The notes beneath the pieces are model-generated. The model did not search any database. It was given only the letters and a program-made list of their open reading frames with translations, and had not been told where the DNA came from. Positions 51,316-64,000 of a stretch of 64,000 bases of DNA are shown here, in pieces. The first letter of the stretch is position 1. The number at the start of each line of letters is the position of its first letter. Position numbers and translations under genes: made by a program. Origin of the DNA: Brugia malayi (lineage: Eukaryota; Nematoda; Chromadorea; Rhabditida; Onchocercidae); assembly GCF_000002995.4 (NCBI RefSeq), contig NW_025062479.1:5139221-5203220 (forward strand), written 5' to 3'.

Positions 51316-54300
51316 TTAATCAGCTTTGACTTTATTTCGTGTCCATTTGATAAGGTTTTCAGGTGATCGAAACAGAAAGATCAATTTGCCATATAAATCC
51401 TTCAAAATATTACTGAGAATACATGCAATGTAAAATTTTATAACAATTCGAAAATTTGTTATGGAAAGTAATATCTCCCATAAGCAAAGTAATCAGACCT
51501 GTTCTAAAACGAAATCTTTCGCTTCGCGAACCAAATATATATCAAGGCATATTTTAAGTAAGTGATCCGGATTCGGAATTTCAGAAACCATGACTTCCAA
51601 ACCAGCATTCATTACAAGACCACGTATCATACGTCCCACTAACATGACTACAGCTAGGTACATTGCAATAATACTGGAAAACAAAGATTAAGGAGTCAGT
51701 TTGGGATTTGTCAACGTCGCTGACAATAAGAATGTATAAATATGCAAGAAAATAAAATATTAATCAATCTGTAAAAACTTCAACAAGCGGAAGGCCAGTT
51801 ATGTATTGCAAATGGTCAGTGAAGAGAGTTTGAATCGGATTAAGAAGTAACTGCTTTCAATAGACTAGCTGCTTTCTAAAAGATAAAATTCAAACTGCAT
51901 ACCCTCCTTGGACATATTTGCTAACAAATGATGGGAATACACGATCTACGAACACAATCATCTGCAGGTACTTTTCCGGGCGAATTTCGTATTTAATGTC
52001 TTCTAGTGGTAACGTAAGTGCTGCAGTTTCATTATTTTGAATCAGTGATGCACTCCATATCTTATTTTCCTGAAATAAATACCTACTCTTTAAGATTCTT
52101 CAAACTCACTTCCCATTTATGTTATTTGATTACATTCAAGACTTTTAAAATATCGACCAACAGATGAAACACTCACCGAAGTGTAAACGGTTCTTAGTCT
52201 CATGGATATATTGGAAAAAGCTTCCCAAAGTTTTGGATTTGACCCACTGATCACATGAAGTAAGGAAGAAGCCAGTTTCACATTTCCTTCATTGGGAATA
52301 ATTACATATGGTGGCCACGCATTTTCCAACAACATCTATAGATTTGCATTAAAACAATTATACAATTCGAAAAATATGAAGAGGGAAATCAAATGTTAAA
52401 ACTCACACTATGATTGTATTGACCATCTACAATTTCGGCCAGTTCGCTTCGTATAGTGGAATTTACTGGTAAAGGAATGGTTAATGTATAAGAATGTTGT
52501 GTAGAATAATCAGCATGTCTACTGTTAGGGCGCTCGCACGTGAATCTTGAAAAAAACATCAATTCATTTATTATCCGCATGATAATAAATGTAAGACTAA
52601 TTTCTCAGAGGAACGATACATAAAGGTGAAGTGTATGGATGAATGCAAACACTTCACGGGAAAAACTCCTTAGAATTGAAGTCCTGGAAGATGATACAGA
52701 AAAAAATCAACTTTCAAAACAAAACAAGATATTAGCCTGAAAAACTTGTTATTTACCTTCCCAACTTTCAATGTTTATGTAAGTTTAAACCCACCGACAA
52801 TTATCAAATCTATTGAGTGAATTTTAATAAATATAAATGAATATAGCCTACAATCTAAGATTACAAAAACATAAGTTCACTAGAGATTACTTCACGATGG
52901 CATTCAATCGTTTTGTTCCTTCTTTGAGTTCATACTTCATAGCAACCAATGCATCGCTCGAAATCAGCCATGGCATGTGTGATTCAGGGCGGAAACGCAC
53001 TTTCTAAAAGCATATAGAGAAGTTTCTTGCTTGATACCACATAAAATACAGTACATGCTTGCTTTTGCATATCGTCAAGTTAGAAATAATAAGGATGCAA
53101 GTGAAGTTTTATACGGATGCCACTTAAAAGAGATGCTGAAAGCATCCCTGGTTTGTGCATCACATAGATTCTATTAAGAAATATAAAAAATAACAAATCT
53201 AATCTTTTTTTTTTTTTTTTTTTGGAGTTCACTGTTTAGTAGGTATTTTTCAAACTCAGGTTATATAGCAAGAAATTTTTAGTCAAAATTCATTATGATG
53301 AATAAGAAAATTACTAACAGGAAGTATTTCAGTGATAAAATTATAGTGCTTCTTGCATATCACGGAAAGATTTGTATGAACACCTCGGATGCAGTTTTTC
53401 GTCTATTATAACATATTCCTATGCAATGAACACAAATTAAATACAGTTTACCATAACACTTTCCCGATTGTATTCTCTGATAAATGCAACAGCATGACGC
53501 GCTCTTAATATCGACTCTGTGTCCGAGGAAGTGTAGTGCTCAGAGAAAGCATTTTCTAATTTGACATATTCAGCATCAGTCAGGAATTCCAATTCAATAC
53601 CTTGCGATTCGATAGTGAACATGGACTAGAATTTTAGCAGTATAAAAACCAAGGAATCTATCCTTAATTCATAAAAACAATATGCAATCTTAATTCATAA
53701 TTCACCACATGTACTGATCCTAAATTTCTTAATAGTAGTAATTGTTAGAGATTACTTACTCTTCTTAATTCTTTATTTAAAAACATTGTTGAAATTAAAG
53801 TTCCCTTTTCTATGAAAGTTACGATAAAGTCTTACGGGATAGCCTTCAACTCCAATGGTCAACACAACATTATTCGGTGGTAATACAATACCAATCCTAT
53901 TCAGGAGCGAGAATGAAAGCAACGGCAGCCAGATAAGAAGAATAAGTCCCAATATCACTGGTACGCCCATTAAATATTTGATTACAACGCCTTTGGCTAC
54001 ACCTCTTGGAGTCGGAAAGTTCTGGAAATTCACTTAAATTCATTTAAAAAAACAAAATCGGTAGAATTTATAAATATTTGGCAATTAAAATGAACAAAGA
54101 TAGATCATGAAAAGCAAAAAATAAAATGTTAAATTATATAAAACAGTAATATAGAAAAATACGAAAAGAGGCAAATATTATATAATTATTAATAACTTAC
54201 TTTCTCATACATCCTAGCACATTTCAGATTGTAAATAATAGCATAAAAGTTTTCCATGTTGAAAAAATCAAACATCGGCATAGAAGTGTCAGCCCAAGTC

Positions 54301-57300
54301 CAGTCAGTGACCGTACGTAATTCAAACAAGAATGGGACGGCCATAAATCTGGAAATAACACTTTACTATAATCAAAACAATAAGAATTTTATTTTTTAAA
54401 ACTACGAATAAATTTGATTTTGGCACTTCACTGCTGTAAAAAATAGCAACCTTTGAGTAATGAAGAGGAGCAGTACGAGTTATTACTGCAAGTTTTTAGC
54501 ATGCCAAGCAGACACTTGAAACCAAGAGATCTAAATCATCTAGTAACCAACAACTGGTTGAATTGAATGAAATATCTCGAAAACTGGCACTGACATCTGT
54601 CTGACCAGTGAATACAGCCCACAACCCACTAATAAATTGAATGTTTGAACCAGTTTGATAATAAAAATAACTTGCAGTTTGAAGAATATCATATTCGTAA
54701 TGCCGTATGCATGTGTTATAAGATTGCCTGCACACAGTGTCGGATATCCATTACGGATCTGCCAGGCGGAAATTAGGAGATATATGCATTTAATGAAGTA
54801 TAGAAATTGGGCAGTTTTGTTCAGCCAAGAAGGTCTGAAATTTTTACTTATAATTTAGATATTAATTCTTCACTAAACACTACCAAAACTAATGCAAGTC
54901 AGTACACTGTTAATCTGCCTTCAGTCAACGAAATTTGAATTTACCATCTGAAAATGTTTAATCAACTGACTTGTAAGTTATTTGCGGTAAAACGAAGAAT
55001 ATCCAAACATGGAGGAAAATAACAACAACCAACTGATAGAGAAATTTGCATTTTACGGCTTTTCGAAGATAGAAAGCTCGGTCGATGATAATCATCAGTG
55101 ATATTACAATAAGCATAATTACAAATGTTATTGGAACACGATTCGACTGAAAAGTATGTTTAAGTCAGTTAAATAACAATGCAACTGTAAATTCTGTCAA
55201 CAATTTTTATATGATAAAAAAATCAAAAATTCCAAAAATATTACGCTGATATCTCGTACAACGCTTCCAGTACCACCGTAATCAAAGGAAGAAAAGCCAA
55301 AGGACACTACGAAGAAAGATAATACATCCATCAAAAACATGAACGGATATAAATCTTTTATATATCGAACTGGTGGATTAAACAGCGTATTAAAGAAATG
55401 CTTGATGCGTTTAATATGCGTTGGAGCTGCAACTTTCAAACGGAGATGATGGCGAGGAATATTTTTAGAACTGAAATTTCATACTTTTTCAGATCAGAAA
55501 AAAAGGCAAGTAATGGACTTACCTTCTTTTGTCCTTGGTACAATGCCGAAATCAGTCTGAAATTTATTGAAGATGTCGAAAAGAATGAGAAACAGTTCTT
55601 TTGTATATTTTTTACAGAAACAACAAAACTGACTTCCATGTAAATGAAAAACATACATTCATTTGCGTTGTATCCGACAAACTGGAATTAGTAGGATTGC
55701 TTATTTCTATAAGCGGAATTGATGCTTTAAACATGTCATCTGTTCCCTTCCATAGACCCAATTTTCGAAGCATATAGCGATGGAAAAAGAGAGCTGAAAA
55801 CAGTGGAATATTAATCAAAATATTTATCGATTTCAATGGTTTTATCACCAAAAAAATTTCTGAATTTAAAATGTACCAACAAGTAAGGTGATATCCCAGA
55901 AAGCATAATAATCCGTCTTTCGAATGCCCAAAATTCCGGGTAGGTAATCAACAGAATTAGCAGTTCTGATAATATTTGCAGTGCTGTTAAACGAGAAGAA
56001 ACCAAACTGCGCGACAAATTTGATAACTACTATCAATTCTGTGTAAGTTATCATTACAATCTAAAAAATATAATTAAAAGCTTATTTCACCAAATTCCCA
56101 ATTGTGTTTGAATTTAATGCCGGCAAAGAAATACAAGTCATAGATATGAAGAAATCAGATGGACCCAAAACAAACTCAAGAAAAATTACCCAAAATATCT
56201 TTGTTGGACGAGGGTTTGTTAAGGAACCCCAAAAGAAAATGAGAAGAGGTAGTGGTAATGAAATGATGCCAGCACATCGGGCATGGTTGATTATGGCCAG
56301 AAGGTAGCAAATAACATCAGTATGAGCAGCAATGCAATATCCAACTGCGTTTACGAAGCGCAAAAACACATTTCGCTGTTCCCACTGATTCTCCACTTCA
56401 CCTTCTAATCTTAAAACAAAAGTCTTATTTTCATACCCAGTTGAAAGCTTAAACTGTACTAGCCAAGAAAAAAAAAACTATATGAAGTGCGAGATTCCAG
56501 GTCAAATAATTGTCAAAGATACCTTCTAATTATTATCACTTTAAAAAAATACTTTTCGAAAATGTTTGTTACTAAATATTCATTTAAATTATGGATCACA
56601 GAAAAAAAAAAGCATCAGATTTTATAGGTTAAATATAGTGACATTCCAGGTGAAATAATTATATGCTAAATGTTAAAAATTCTCGTATATGTGTTAACTG
56701 TGTTAAATATATGCTAAATATCAAAAACTTAAAAATAATTTGTATGTTAGGAAAATTCTCGGAATAACTTCACAGATGACAAAATTTCAACAAAAAATCA
56801 AAATAACCTTTCAATGTCCTTTTCGTTTGTGACACAACGTAAATTTTGCTGATTAAATTCCTGTCGAATGTCAAACACTGATTTGGAAGTATCCACCAGT
56901 GGCTAAAATAGTACTCACGGGATTCGCAACATAATAAAGACCAGAAATTCCAAGAAAATCGGTTAGAAGTAATAAAAATTGGTAAAAACTTTCGTCAAGT
57001 GTTTTATGAAACCCAGCGGAATTTTTTCTCTCCACCAAGACATCTCTAGTAATGAAACACACACACAGATACACACTTATGGTGAAAATTTTGAGTTGTG
57101 AACTGTTAAAATCACAATCCGCTAAGTTTAAATCAACCAGCAAAATGAATTTACGAATTTATATCCACACTACGATTAATTGGCACTGGCAACAATAACA
57201 TGGTATTTGGATATTCTAAAGCCAAGACTTAAGAAACTCACACTCTACTACATTCTATAAACCAATAAACTGTGAAGTATCACTAGAGCTATCGCTTCTA

Positions 57301-60300
57301 ACAAGTTGCAGCTTTGATTTATTATGACAGAACAACAAGCAGTAGTATGTTTATGTTACAGGAACAAAAATTTTGACATAAGAGCAAATCAGTTCTTCCA
57401 GAACAACTCCTGCAACCTTTATGACAACATCTAAGGAAAAAACCAGTTACGTTTTGTAAAAATAGAGTTTGAAAGACACTTCAAACAAAGAACCAGATTA
57501 AAACTAATTTATGAATTATTTTATTTAACTCAAACATACTGGAAATGAGTGCAGCATTACCATTATTTTTCAAAAACCAACTATTTATCTGACGACCTTT
57601 TCAAAATATGGGGATGAAATCAGAGGCATGATAAATGACAGAATAATGCGCAAAAATTTCAAAAATTATAACAAAACAATACCTGTTTCAGCCTCTCCTT
57701 TAGCTTCTCTTTTTCTTTCCCAAGGACATAAGCAACATATCGATGTTCACGAGATCTACGGTTTAGGAAAGCGACAGACCAACCAAGCGCAGCAGTGAAG
57801 ATCTTCTGCAGAAAACATAATCCTGCTAAAACTTGCCCTTCTGAAAATTTCCAGGTTATAATTCTAATAATACAAAGCAATTCAAGACATTAAATTTTCT
57901 AAAGCAAATTTAAGCTGTTCAAACCAAAGTGAGACAGGATTAAACAACTAACTTGAAACTATCGGTTATCTCACTATGCTACAATACAACTAGACCGGAA
58001 AAGACAAATAGCTGAATTACAGAAGTCATTAAAACTACCGATTGCTGGAGGCCAACCTATGCTATCAACAGCTTATAAATTAATAGAAGAGAATACCGAA
58101 CTTCCGTTCTTCATTTTCTGATAATTCCGACACTACTACCATTTGTCGGGATGGTTTCATTTCGTCCGAAACAGCTTTAATCATACGTCTTTCTTCATCA
58201 GTTTCAATTCGTTCAGCTGAATTAATAGCATCCAAAGTTTGAGACAAATCAAGGTCACGTTGCACAGCTGTATGCATCAGCTAAAATAGTAATATGTGAG
58301 CTCAAAAATGTGAAGAAGAAATATGAATCAAAAGTATGCTTGCTCAGAACTTACAGAATTGATGTAAATATGCCCGCAACAATTCTGACTTGACTCACCA
58401 ATTCCTAAAAAAATAAATCTCAATAAAAAAATAAAGCATAAATAAACTAACCTGAGCTGGGTCTAATTTGTTAAAATCACTGGCTCCTGGTGTCACTTCT
58501 GGAACAAATGTTTCCACTGGTTCATCTAGTGCATCCTCTGATGGATCATATTCGAACATATAATAATCACCAGCTCTTTTGGCTGAAAATATGAAAGCAG
58601 GAAATTTTGTTGCATTAACAGCTTCTATTCAAAGTATTCACGTTGATATCGAAAGTAATCATTTTCGTAAGATATCTCTTGATTTTGAGATTGGTGCTTT
58701 TATCTCGTCTTCTTTCAGAAAATTTAGGAAAACCTGAACGTACAAGAAATAGAGAAAAAAAGAAAGGTCCAGCAAATGTTTCATGTGTGGAAAAAATTGG
58801 AGCGAAACTGAAGTGATTAAATAGGTTAGCATATATGAATGTTAGATAAAAAGTGTATGCCGTTAGAAGCACAATTATGTAGATAAAAGGCCAAGCAACG
58901 TTTGCAGAGGGATTTTTTCAAAACAAACCAAGCACTCGGTAGTCCGAACGTTCACTCGAATCGCTCAGCCTATACCACGGATTAGGATTGTTCGGATAAT
59001 GCGCCTCAGTTCCTGGACACACCAAACACAATAACAGTGGATTTGTAAAGAACGAAACACTAATAGGAACATAAAAAAATGAAATATTAAGATTCATACC
59101 CTAAAAAAAGTATTCATAATGCGGCTTGAAAAATTAGTAACACCGCTGAGTTTGAAAACAAAAACAAGAGCAGCAAATGAACAAGAATGAAGAAACTCCA
59201 GAATAACCGAACCAAATTTTTATAACACCTTTAGAACTTATAATAAATGAAACATATAAAGTTTCATTCAAAAACAAAAGTTGTGTCATTGATGGACGAA
59301 TAAGTGAACAGTGCGTAATGCTGGAAACTGAAACCTGAATCACAGATAAAAAAAACCGATGAAAACAAAAAAAGTAACCAAGAAACCTACATCTAAATAA
59401 GAGAATACGACAGAAACTTAAGATTTGAACTGGAAACCATGTAAGAGTGCTAAATGTACGCGATATTCCAAAATTCAGTTATGAAATCGGCAGTACTCGA
59501 ATTCAAGCCTTGAAGAGAAAAAGAACTCTAATAAAAGAATATAAGAAATCTATCGTCCTTCGTTGGATATTCTTAGCAAATGATTCTAAAGTCGTTCATT
59601 TGAAAACTTGAAAAGTGAAGAAACTACTATTTAATAATAAGATATATCAAAATATATCTAGCTTCGGAAGCATAAGTCAAAATGATATTACATTTCGATT
59701 TCTCTGACCTTCAACTGATACATTTCAAGACCCGCAGAACTGTGGAGAAAAGCCAAATGCCAAAAAAAACTACAGAGTTTTTCTATATTCAGTCCAAGTG
59801 GAAGAAAACTCAAGTGGAAACAATAAAGAAAATTTAAAAGGAAAAACAGACCTTGGCTGTATGTTTGCGGCACAAAAGCGCCAGCCTTGCTTAGACGTTT
59901 TTCGTAGTCTTTACGAATTTGATCCGTACGCATCTTAATATTTTTGAATTTTTTCTCTTGCTGTTTCTTCTGCTCTATCATCTCTCTTTCTATAAGCTGG
60001 TCTTGAAGAACCGTGCCACTGAAAAGGAAAAAGTCCGACTGACTGAGGAAGGATTTAATTGAAATCATTAGTTTAAAAAAACCATTCGAATTTAATCGAT
60101 CCGAGATATTCTAGTGCATATTCCTAGATATCCAAGCATGTTGGAAAATCATATGATACCGATTCATTAGCACAGCTGTAGATCGGTATTCAACCACACA
60201 GTGTTGGAAATACCATGAATTAAAAATCCGAAGTTGTAACACTAATAAGCCAAATGCAAATGTGTCAAAGCCTATTTGTGTTTCTGACTTTTGCACTGCA

Positions 60301-63300
60301 CATTCTTTGTCGAATTCTTGTTCTGAAAGAAATAATATACTTCATCAAAAATCAGTTTGAAAATTCTGAAAGCACAAATTTGAATTTAATAACTTACGTT
60401 CACTGGGTAAGTAATAATTGTTTATTCTGCCAGGAATTATGCTCACACAAACAATGCTAAACAACTGACGAATACAACAGAGATTTGTTTCTATCAGCGT
60501 ATGGACAAAAGCACATGCAAAAATCTGAAACACAGAAAATTTTTTTTTTTTTTTTTTTTTAAAAAAAACTAATTTATTGTTTTAGAGTCAATAATAAAGT
60601 AACGAGATTTCCAAATCTGTTCAAAAATCTCCAACAAAAACCAGTTTTAACATATGACTGGACTCACGAAAAAAGAAAAGGTGGACTTGAAAATCAGGGA
60701 TATTACTAGCTAGAGGAAAAGAACATCTTCAGCGTTAGCATCTCTATGATACCAGTCAAAAATATTAATGGGCTGAATAGGTTGGATTGATAACCTCCAT
60801 AAATTATTTGTAAGTTGCATTGTAATTCTATATTTCAAATATCAGGAGAAAAAGGAATATAAATCTGGCAATCCAGATTAAAACTGCGAAATCGGTGACG
60901 CAAAGTAAAAAAGATTATGTCGGTAACGTATGATTCAAAAGGATACCAAAGCTAGAATAGGTAAATGAAACGCTTCCCAAAACCGTTATTGCTCCATTGC
61001 GCAGTACCATGTTGTTCCTATACTTCAAGCTGTTAAATCGACGGCAACCAATGGTATGACTACAGTCATTAAAATTCATCTTAGCTTTTGTACTGGAATT
61101 TGTTCCCCCAAGATTTTTCGTGTTCCGAAGTTTTTCTTGTCTTGAGATGCACTGAATTACAAAGTTACGAATAAAGACGATCACTTTTCTAATGAATGTA
61201 CGAAAATTCAGATATGTTTCTGTATTTTCCTGATAAGAGAAGCATTCATTACCTGTGTGCTTTAAACAAAGACAAACACTGTTTTGAAATGGTAAAAAAA
61301 GTACGACAGAGAAAAATTTTTCCAAAAGATTTCAAAAAAAATGAGTGAAAATGGAGGGAACGAAAGATTTATTTACAAATTCCCTTAGAGAGTAAAGATG
61401 CTGGACTTTTTCGGACACTGGTGGTAATTTAAATATATCATAGTTCAAAGCTAGGGGAGTATTCAGTCAATATGTAAATAATCAATATGCACTAATATCT
61501 GATCACAGCAATCGATGATAAAGTGCCATTAGTTGATGTAGTACTAATAGTACGACTAATTTCTGAGAAACAATCACCAAATCTTATTCTAAAGTTAAGA
61601 TACAAAGAATATTCTACTTTGTTTTACTGTTGCGAAAAAAAAAAAGAAATTCTAAACCTAATCAATGTCACGCCGAATAGGACAGGAATCCATACAGAAG
61701 TACGACTTTTGGGCATATTATATTTCTTGCCTCACTTACTACAGCACTGCTGAATGGTACCCAAAAGAAAGCTTTTTAAAGTAAAAGTGAACACTGGAAT
61801 GCCCAGTAGAAATGGAAGTACAACTTTGAATGGATAAATTTAACATAACTTTTCTTGAAGTGCTGTCATATCTCGATTACATCAAGATCATGTCAGCCAA
61901 ATTCTAAACAGTCCTGGAGAACTCGGAAACATATCATAAATGCTAGAAACAATTACCTGCAAGACAACTTTACAAAACATGACAAATACTGTATAGTACA
62001 AAAGTAAGTTCCACCGTTTGAGAGTCTTGCGATAATCTAGCACAATATATAAACTTGTTCCTTGCCACAGTATCCAAAACGCCAAAATAATATAACCAAG
62101 GGCAAACAAAGATACTCCACCCAAACCAGCTACTAATACCATTACAACAGTTATCCAGTGCCCGTACATGAAGACAATTATTTTCAAGAAGTCGACAAAA
62201 CTCCTAGAAAAAATTTCAACATAAATAATACTTCACAGGTTAAGCTGTTCAATTAATACATCAGATTCTAAGAAAATCAATAAAAAGAGGTTTTTGAAAC
62301 AGTATACTGACCGCTGTTGGGCAATGAAATCATATGTTGGATTATCCCGTCTCAAACCATTACGTCCGCTGCTCGCATAAATGGACTCATTGTCACCTGC
62401 TGGTGAGTCAGTTTCATTTCGAAAAGCATATTCCTAAAACGGATAAAAATGGAGAAAAACTGAATAAACGATTTCTTAAAATCTGGAAACCAATATGAAT
62501 AATATTTACCTGACAAGCAACCATCAGTAGGAGTAGGAAGTCCGCCACTGACTTCCTTGTATCTAACTGAAAGCGATAACTAGCCAAATCCAACCAAAAT
62601 ATCAAATTATCATTTTGCAAAGGATCTGATAACCACCTGCTCCATGGATAATCTGCAAAATCTTTGAATACAAAGCAAGAACGTATTTACCATTTCCGAA
62701 TATATTTTCAAAATTCCCCAAACAAATTTCGAGGGAGGGAAAAGCTAAGAAAAAGCAATGAAATGAAGAAATATCAATGAAAAAAAAAAAGATGAAGCAG
62801 AAACAAACTAACAGCATAAAATAAGAACTGTGGAACACATTCAAAGATTTTTTTTTTTTCTCAATATTTCCAATTTAAATAGAAATACATACCGAAACAA
62901 AGGAATGGTGGCAAACCAACATAGAAAGCATACTGCAAGGGAAACAGGACAGTTAGATAAAGAAGGAAGATAGGCCATAAGCAACGACAAGTTATACGAG
63001 AGCTGAATACAAATACCATTAACCAAATAAGTAGAAGTGTTGCCAGTAAATCCATTCGTATCCATGCCACTATGACCATCATCGTCATTGACAACTTCAG
63101 TTTTTTAAAAAGCTTACTGAATTTCATTATTTCATTTAAAAAAAATTTTTTTTAGATAGTTTTTTTTTTTTAAAAAAAAAAAACTTACTGCTAACTAAAA
63201 CTCGCCCTGACTGTAACTGCCACAGTTAACAGAGGTTAATCTATTAATTATACACGGAGATATTTAACACACTCCATCATAACTCATTCCAATTTTACAA

Positions 63301-64000
63301 TCGTCGTATACTTATTTCTGTTAAACAGTTTGCTTTCTCATACCCTACATTTTCTTTCGCTTTTGAAGCAGAAACATCGGCTGTAAATGTCCAACACCGA
63401 GGTTCGTCGAAGTTAACATAAGACCCTTCACTAAGTAGTTGCAGAAAGACAGATTTACTAAACTAAGAAGCCAGGGTAATCTATTTAAAAACAGAACTCT
63501 ACATGCACAGACATATATATATATATATATAGCAAAGAAGTCAATATAATCATAATATAGTTAAAATTTTCAAAATAAATGTACCTCTAAACCAAATTTA
63601 TAGAATCCATAATTGAAGAAAAACTTGATCATATCAACCAAACTAGTATCCCAATTGCTAGGATCTGCTTTCGGGAACACAAGTCCACGAGGCGGAACAC
63701 TTGCCCCAGATACCAAACGTTTATGTTGCTGGCGATAGATAACAATTGCTTGTAATGCTATTGCTAATAAAGCAACAATTAAACCCTGCAAAAGATAACG
63801 TAAAATATGGCTATGTTTGAAAGCAAATATAATGGTTTGGTGTACAAACTTTTAGAATCTAAATTTTAACTCCTGATATGAAATTTAAAAGTCTTCACTT
63901 ACACTGATGTAATTTCTGACGACCGGTACTTTTTGGAAACCAAGCCAGTATGCTGTTGCACTCAAAGTGTATTCAGATGAATTGCATATTAGCTCTTTCG
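51316..64000 (-). CDS. pezo-1: Piezo mechanosensitive cation channel (pezo-1), C-terminal ~1,500 residues
   Basis: Trimeric stretch-activated Ca2+/Na+ channel of the plasma membrane; the first part of the gene lies beyond 64000. Exons in gene order: 63903-64000 (partial), 63585-63785, 62893-63094, 62510-62652, 62312-62433, 61957-62203, 60398-60524, 60160-60322, 59852-60018, 58452-58582, 58097-58280, 57683-57840, 56808-56902, 56172-56409, 55877-56060, 55657-55793, 55523-55556, 55245-55432, 54971-55146, 54676-54834, 54201-54348, 53836-54021, 53452-53625, 52891-53003, 52407-52545, 52177-52335, 51903-52069, 51499-51673, 51316-51399; 1,498 residues plus stop. Seen: repeated four-helix blade units, a cytosolic helix rich in E/K/Q ([22 protein letters not shown]) at the beam position, [11 protein letters not shown], the anchor and outer helix ([19 protein letters not shown]), the extracellular cap, inner pore helix ([16 protein letters not shown]) and C-terminal [16 protein letters not shown]. 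Human Piezo1 is 2,521 residues. Confidence 0.95.
53205..53223 (+). repeat. Poly-T tract
   Basis: About 19 T in a row inside a pezo-1 intron (poly-A in the gene's sense). A homopolymer of this length is prone to length error in assembly. Confidence 0.85.
58355..58404 (-). other. Candidate 50-nt cassette (poison) exon in pezo-1
   Basis: Between exons 58452-58582 and 58097-58280 lies a 50-nt open stretch with a strong acceptor (TTTTTTTAG) and donor (GTAAGT). The flanking exons join in phase without it. Including it shifts the frame and brings a TGA directly after the junction, so it could be a regulated non-productive exon or a splice-site coincidence. Confidence 0.35.
60540..60568 (+). repeat. 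T-run followed by A-run
   Basis: About 21 T directly followed by 8 A inside the long pezo-1 intron 60525-61956. It can fold on itself as a small perfect inverted repeat. It lies only 16 bp from the acceptor of exon 60398-60524. Confidence 0.8.
63140..63183 (+). repeat. Palindromic A/T homopolymer cluster
   Basis: Successive A, T, T and A runs (about 8 A, 8 T, short spacer, 13 T, 13 A) in the pezo-1 intron 63095-63584. Low complexity, self-complementary. Confidence 0.8.
63511..63530 (+). repeat. (AT)n microsatellite
   Basis: About ten AT units within the same pezo-1 intron. No other function seen. Confidence 0.85.

Noticed and set aside
56919..57045. Protein-like open stretch upstream of pezo-1 exon 56808-56902, with good splice-like ends
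   Set aside because: Using it would leave an intron of only 16 nt before the next exon and would need phase 2 at its 5' side, while the previous exon ends in phase 0. The exons on either side join in phase without it.
62841..63065. Second open frame over pezo-1 exon 62893-63094
   Set aside because: Wrong frame; the other frame matches Piezo transmembrane sequence and splices in phase.

Overview
This is nuclear DNA of a nematode. It is AT-rich, with many short GT-AG introns whose acceptors read TTTTCAG or TTTNAG, and its genes resemble Caenorhabditis elegans genes by protein sequence. The gene set plus a young BEL/Pao retrotransposon fits a clade III (spirurid or filarial) worm, but the species is my inference. 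Exon borders were placed by hand from splice sites, reading phase and family similarity. Codon phase closes through every spliced model reported (the exact exon choice is less certain in the BED gene and at two junctions in pezo-1).

Layout: 1-14735 (+) is the 3' part of unc-22/twitchin: alternating Ig and FnIII domains, a protein kinase, then five Ig domains. 16646-17988 (-) is a complete arl-8, a small lysosomal/axonal-transport GTPase. 19438-25964 is a BEL/Pao LTR retrotransposon on the minus strand, with 508-bp LTRs and a 5-bp target duplication, but an interrupted polyprotein. 27680-30432 (-) is a BED-finger protein related to hAT-type transposases. 30433-38411 is a long stretch with no gene I recognise, holding a few anonymous open frames and a purine/pyrimidine-biased patch. 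38412-41741 (+) is rabenosyn-5 (rabs-5), an early-endosome Rab effector. 42475-43367 (-) is a small CES-2/ATF-2-like bZIP factor. 46469-49578 (+) is mks-1, a B9-domain protein of the ciliary transition zone, with a possible X-box upstream. 51316-64000 (-) is the C-terminal ~1,500 residues of the mechanosensitive channel pezo-1 (Piezo), whose 5' part lies beyond the window.

The host genes are independent housekeeping, muscle, trafficking, cilium and channel genes, not an operon; strands alternate. rabs-5/bZIP and mks-1/pezo-1 are tail-to-tail pairs, as are unc-22/arl-8. I saw no CRISPR array, rRNA, or tRNA gene. I found no clear new defence or metabolic system. The items most worth checking are the nearly identical LTRs flanking a broken retroelement, a possible poison exon in pezo-1, two GC-AG introns, a 14-nt microexon in the BED gene, an alternative truncated twitchin end, and the putative RFX site of mks-1.
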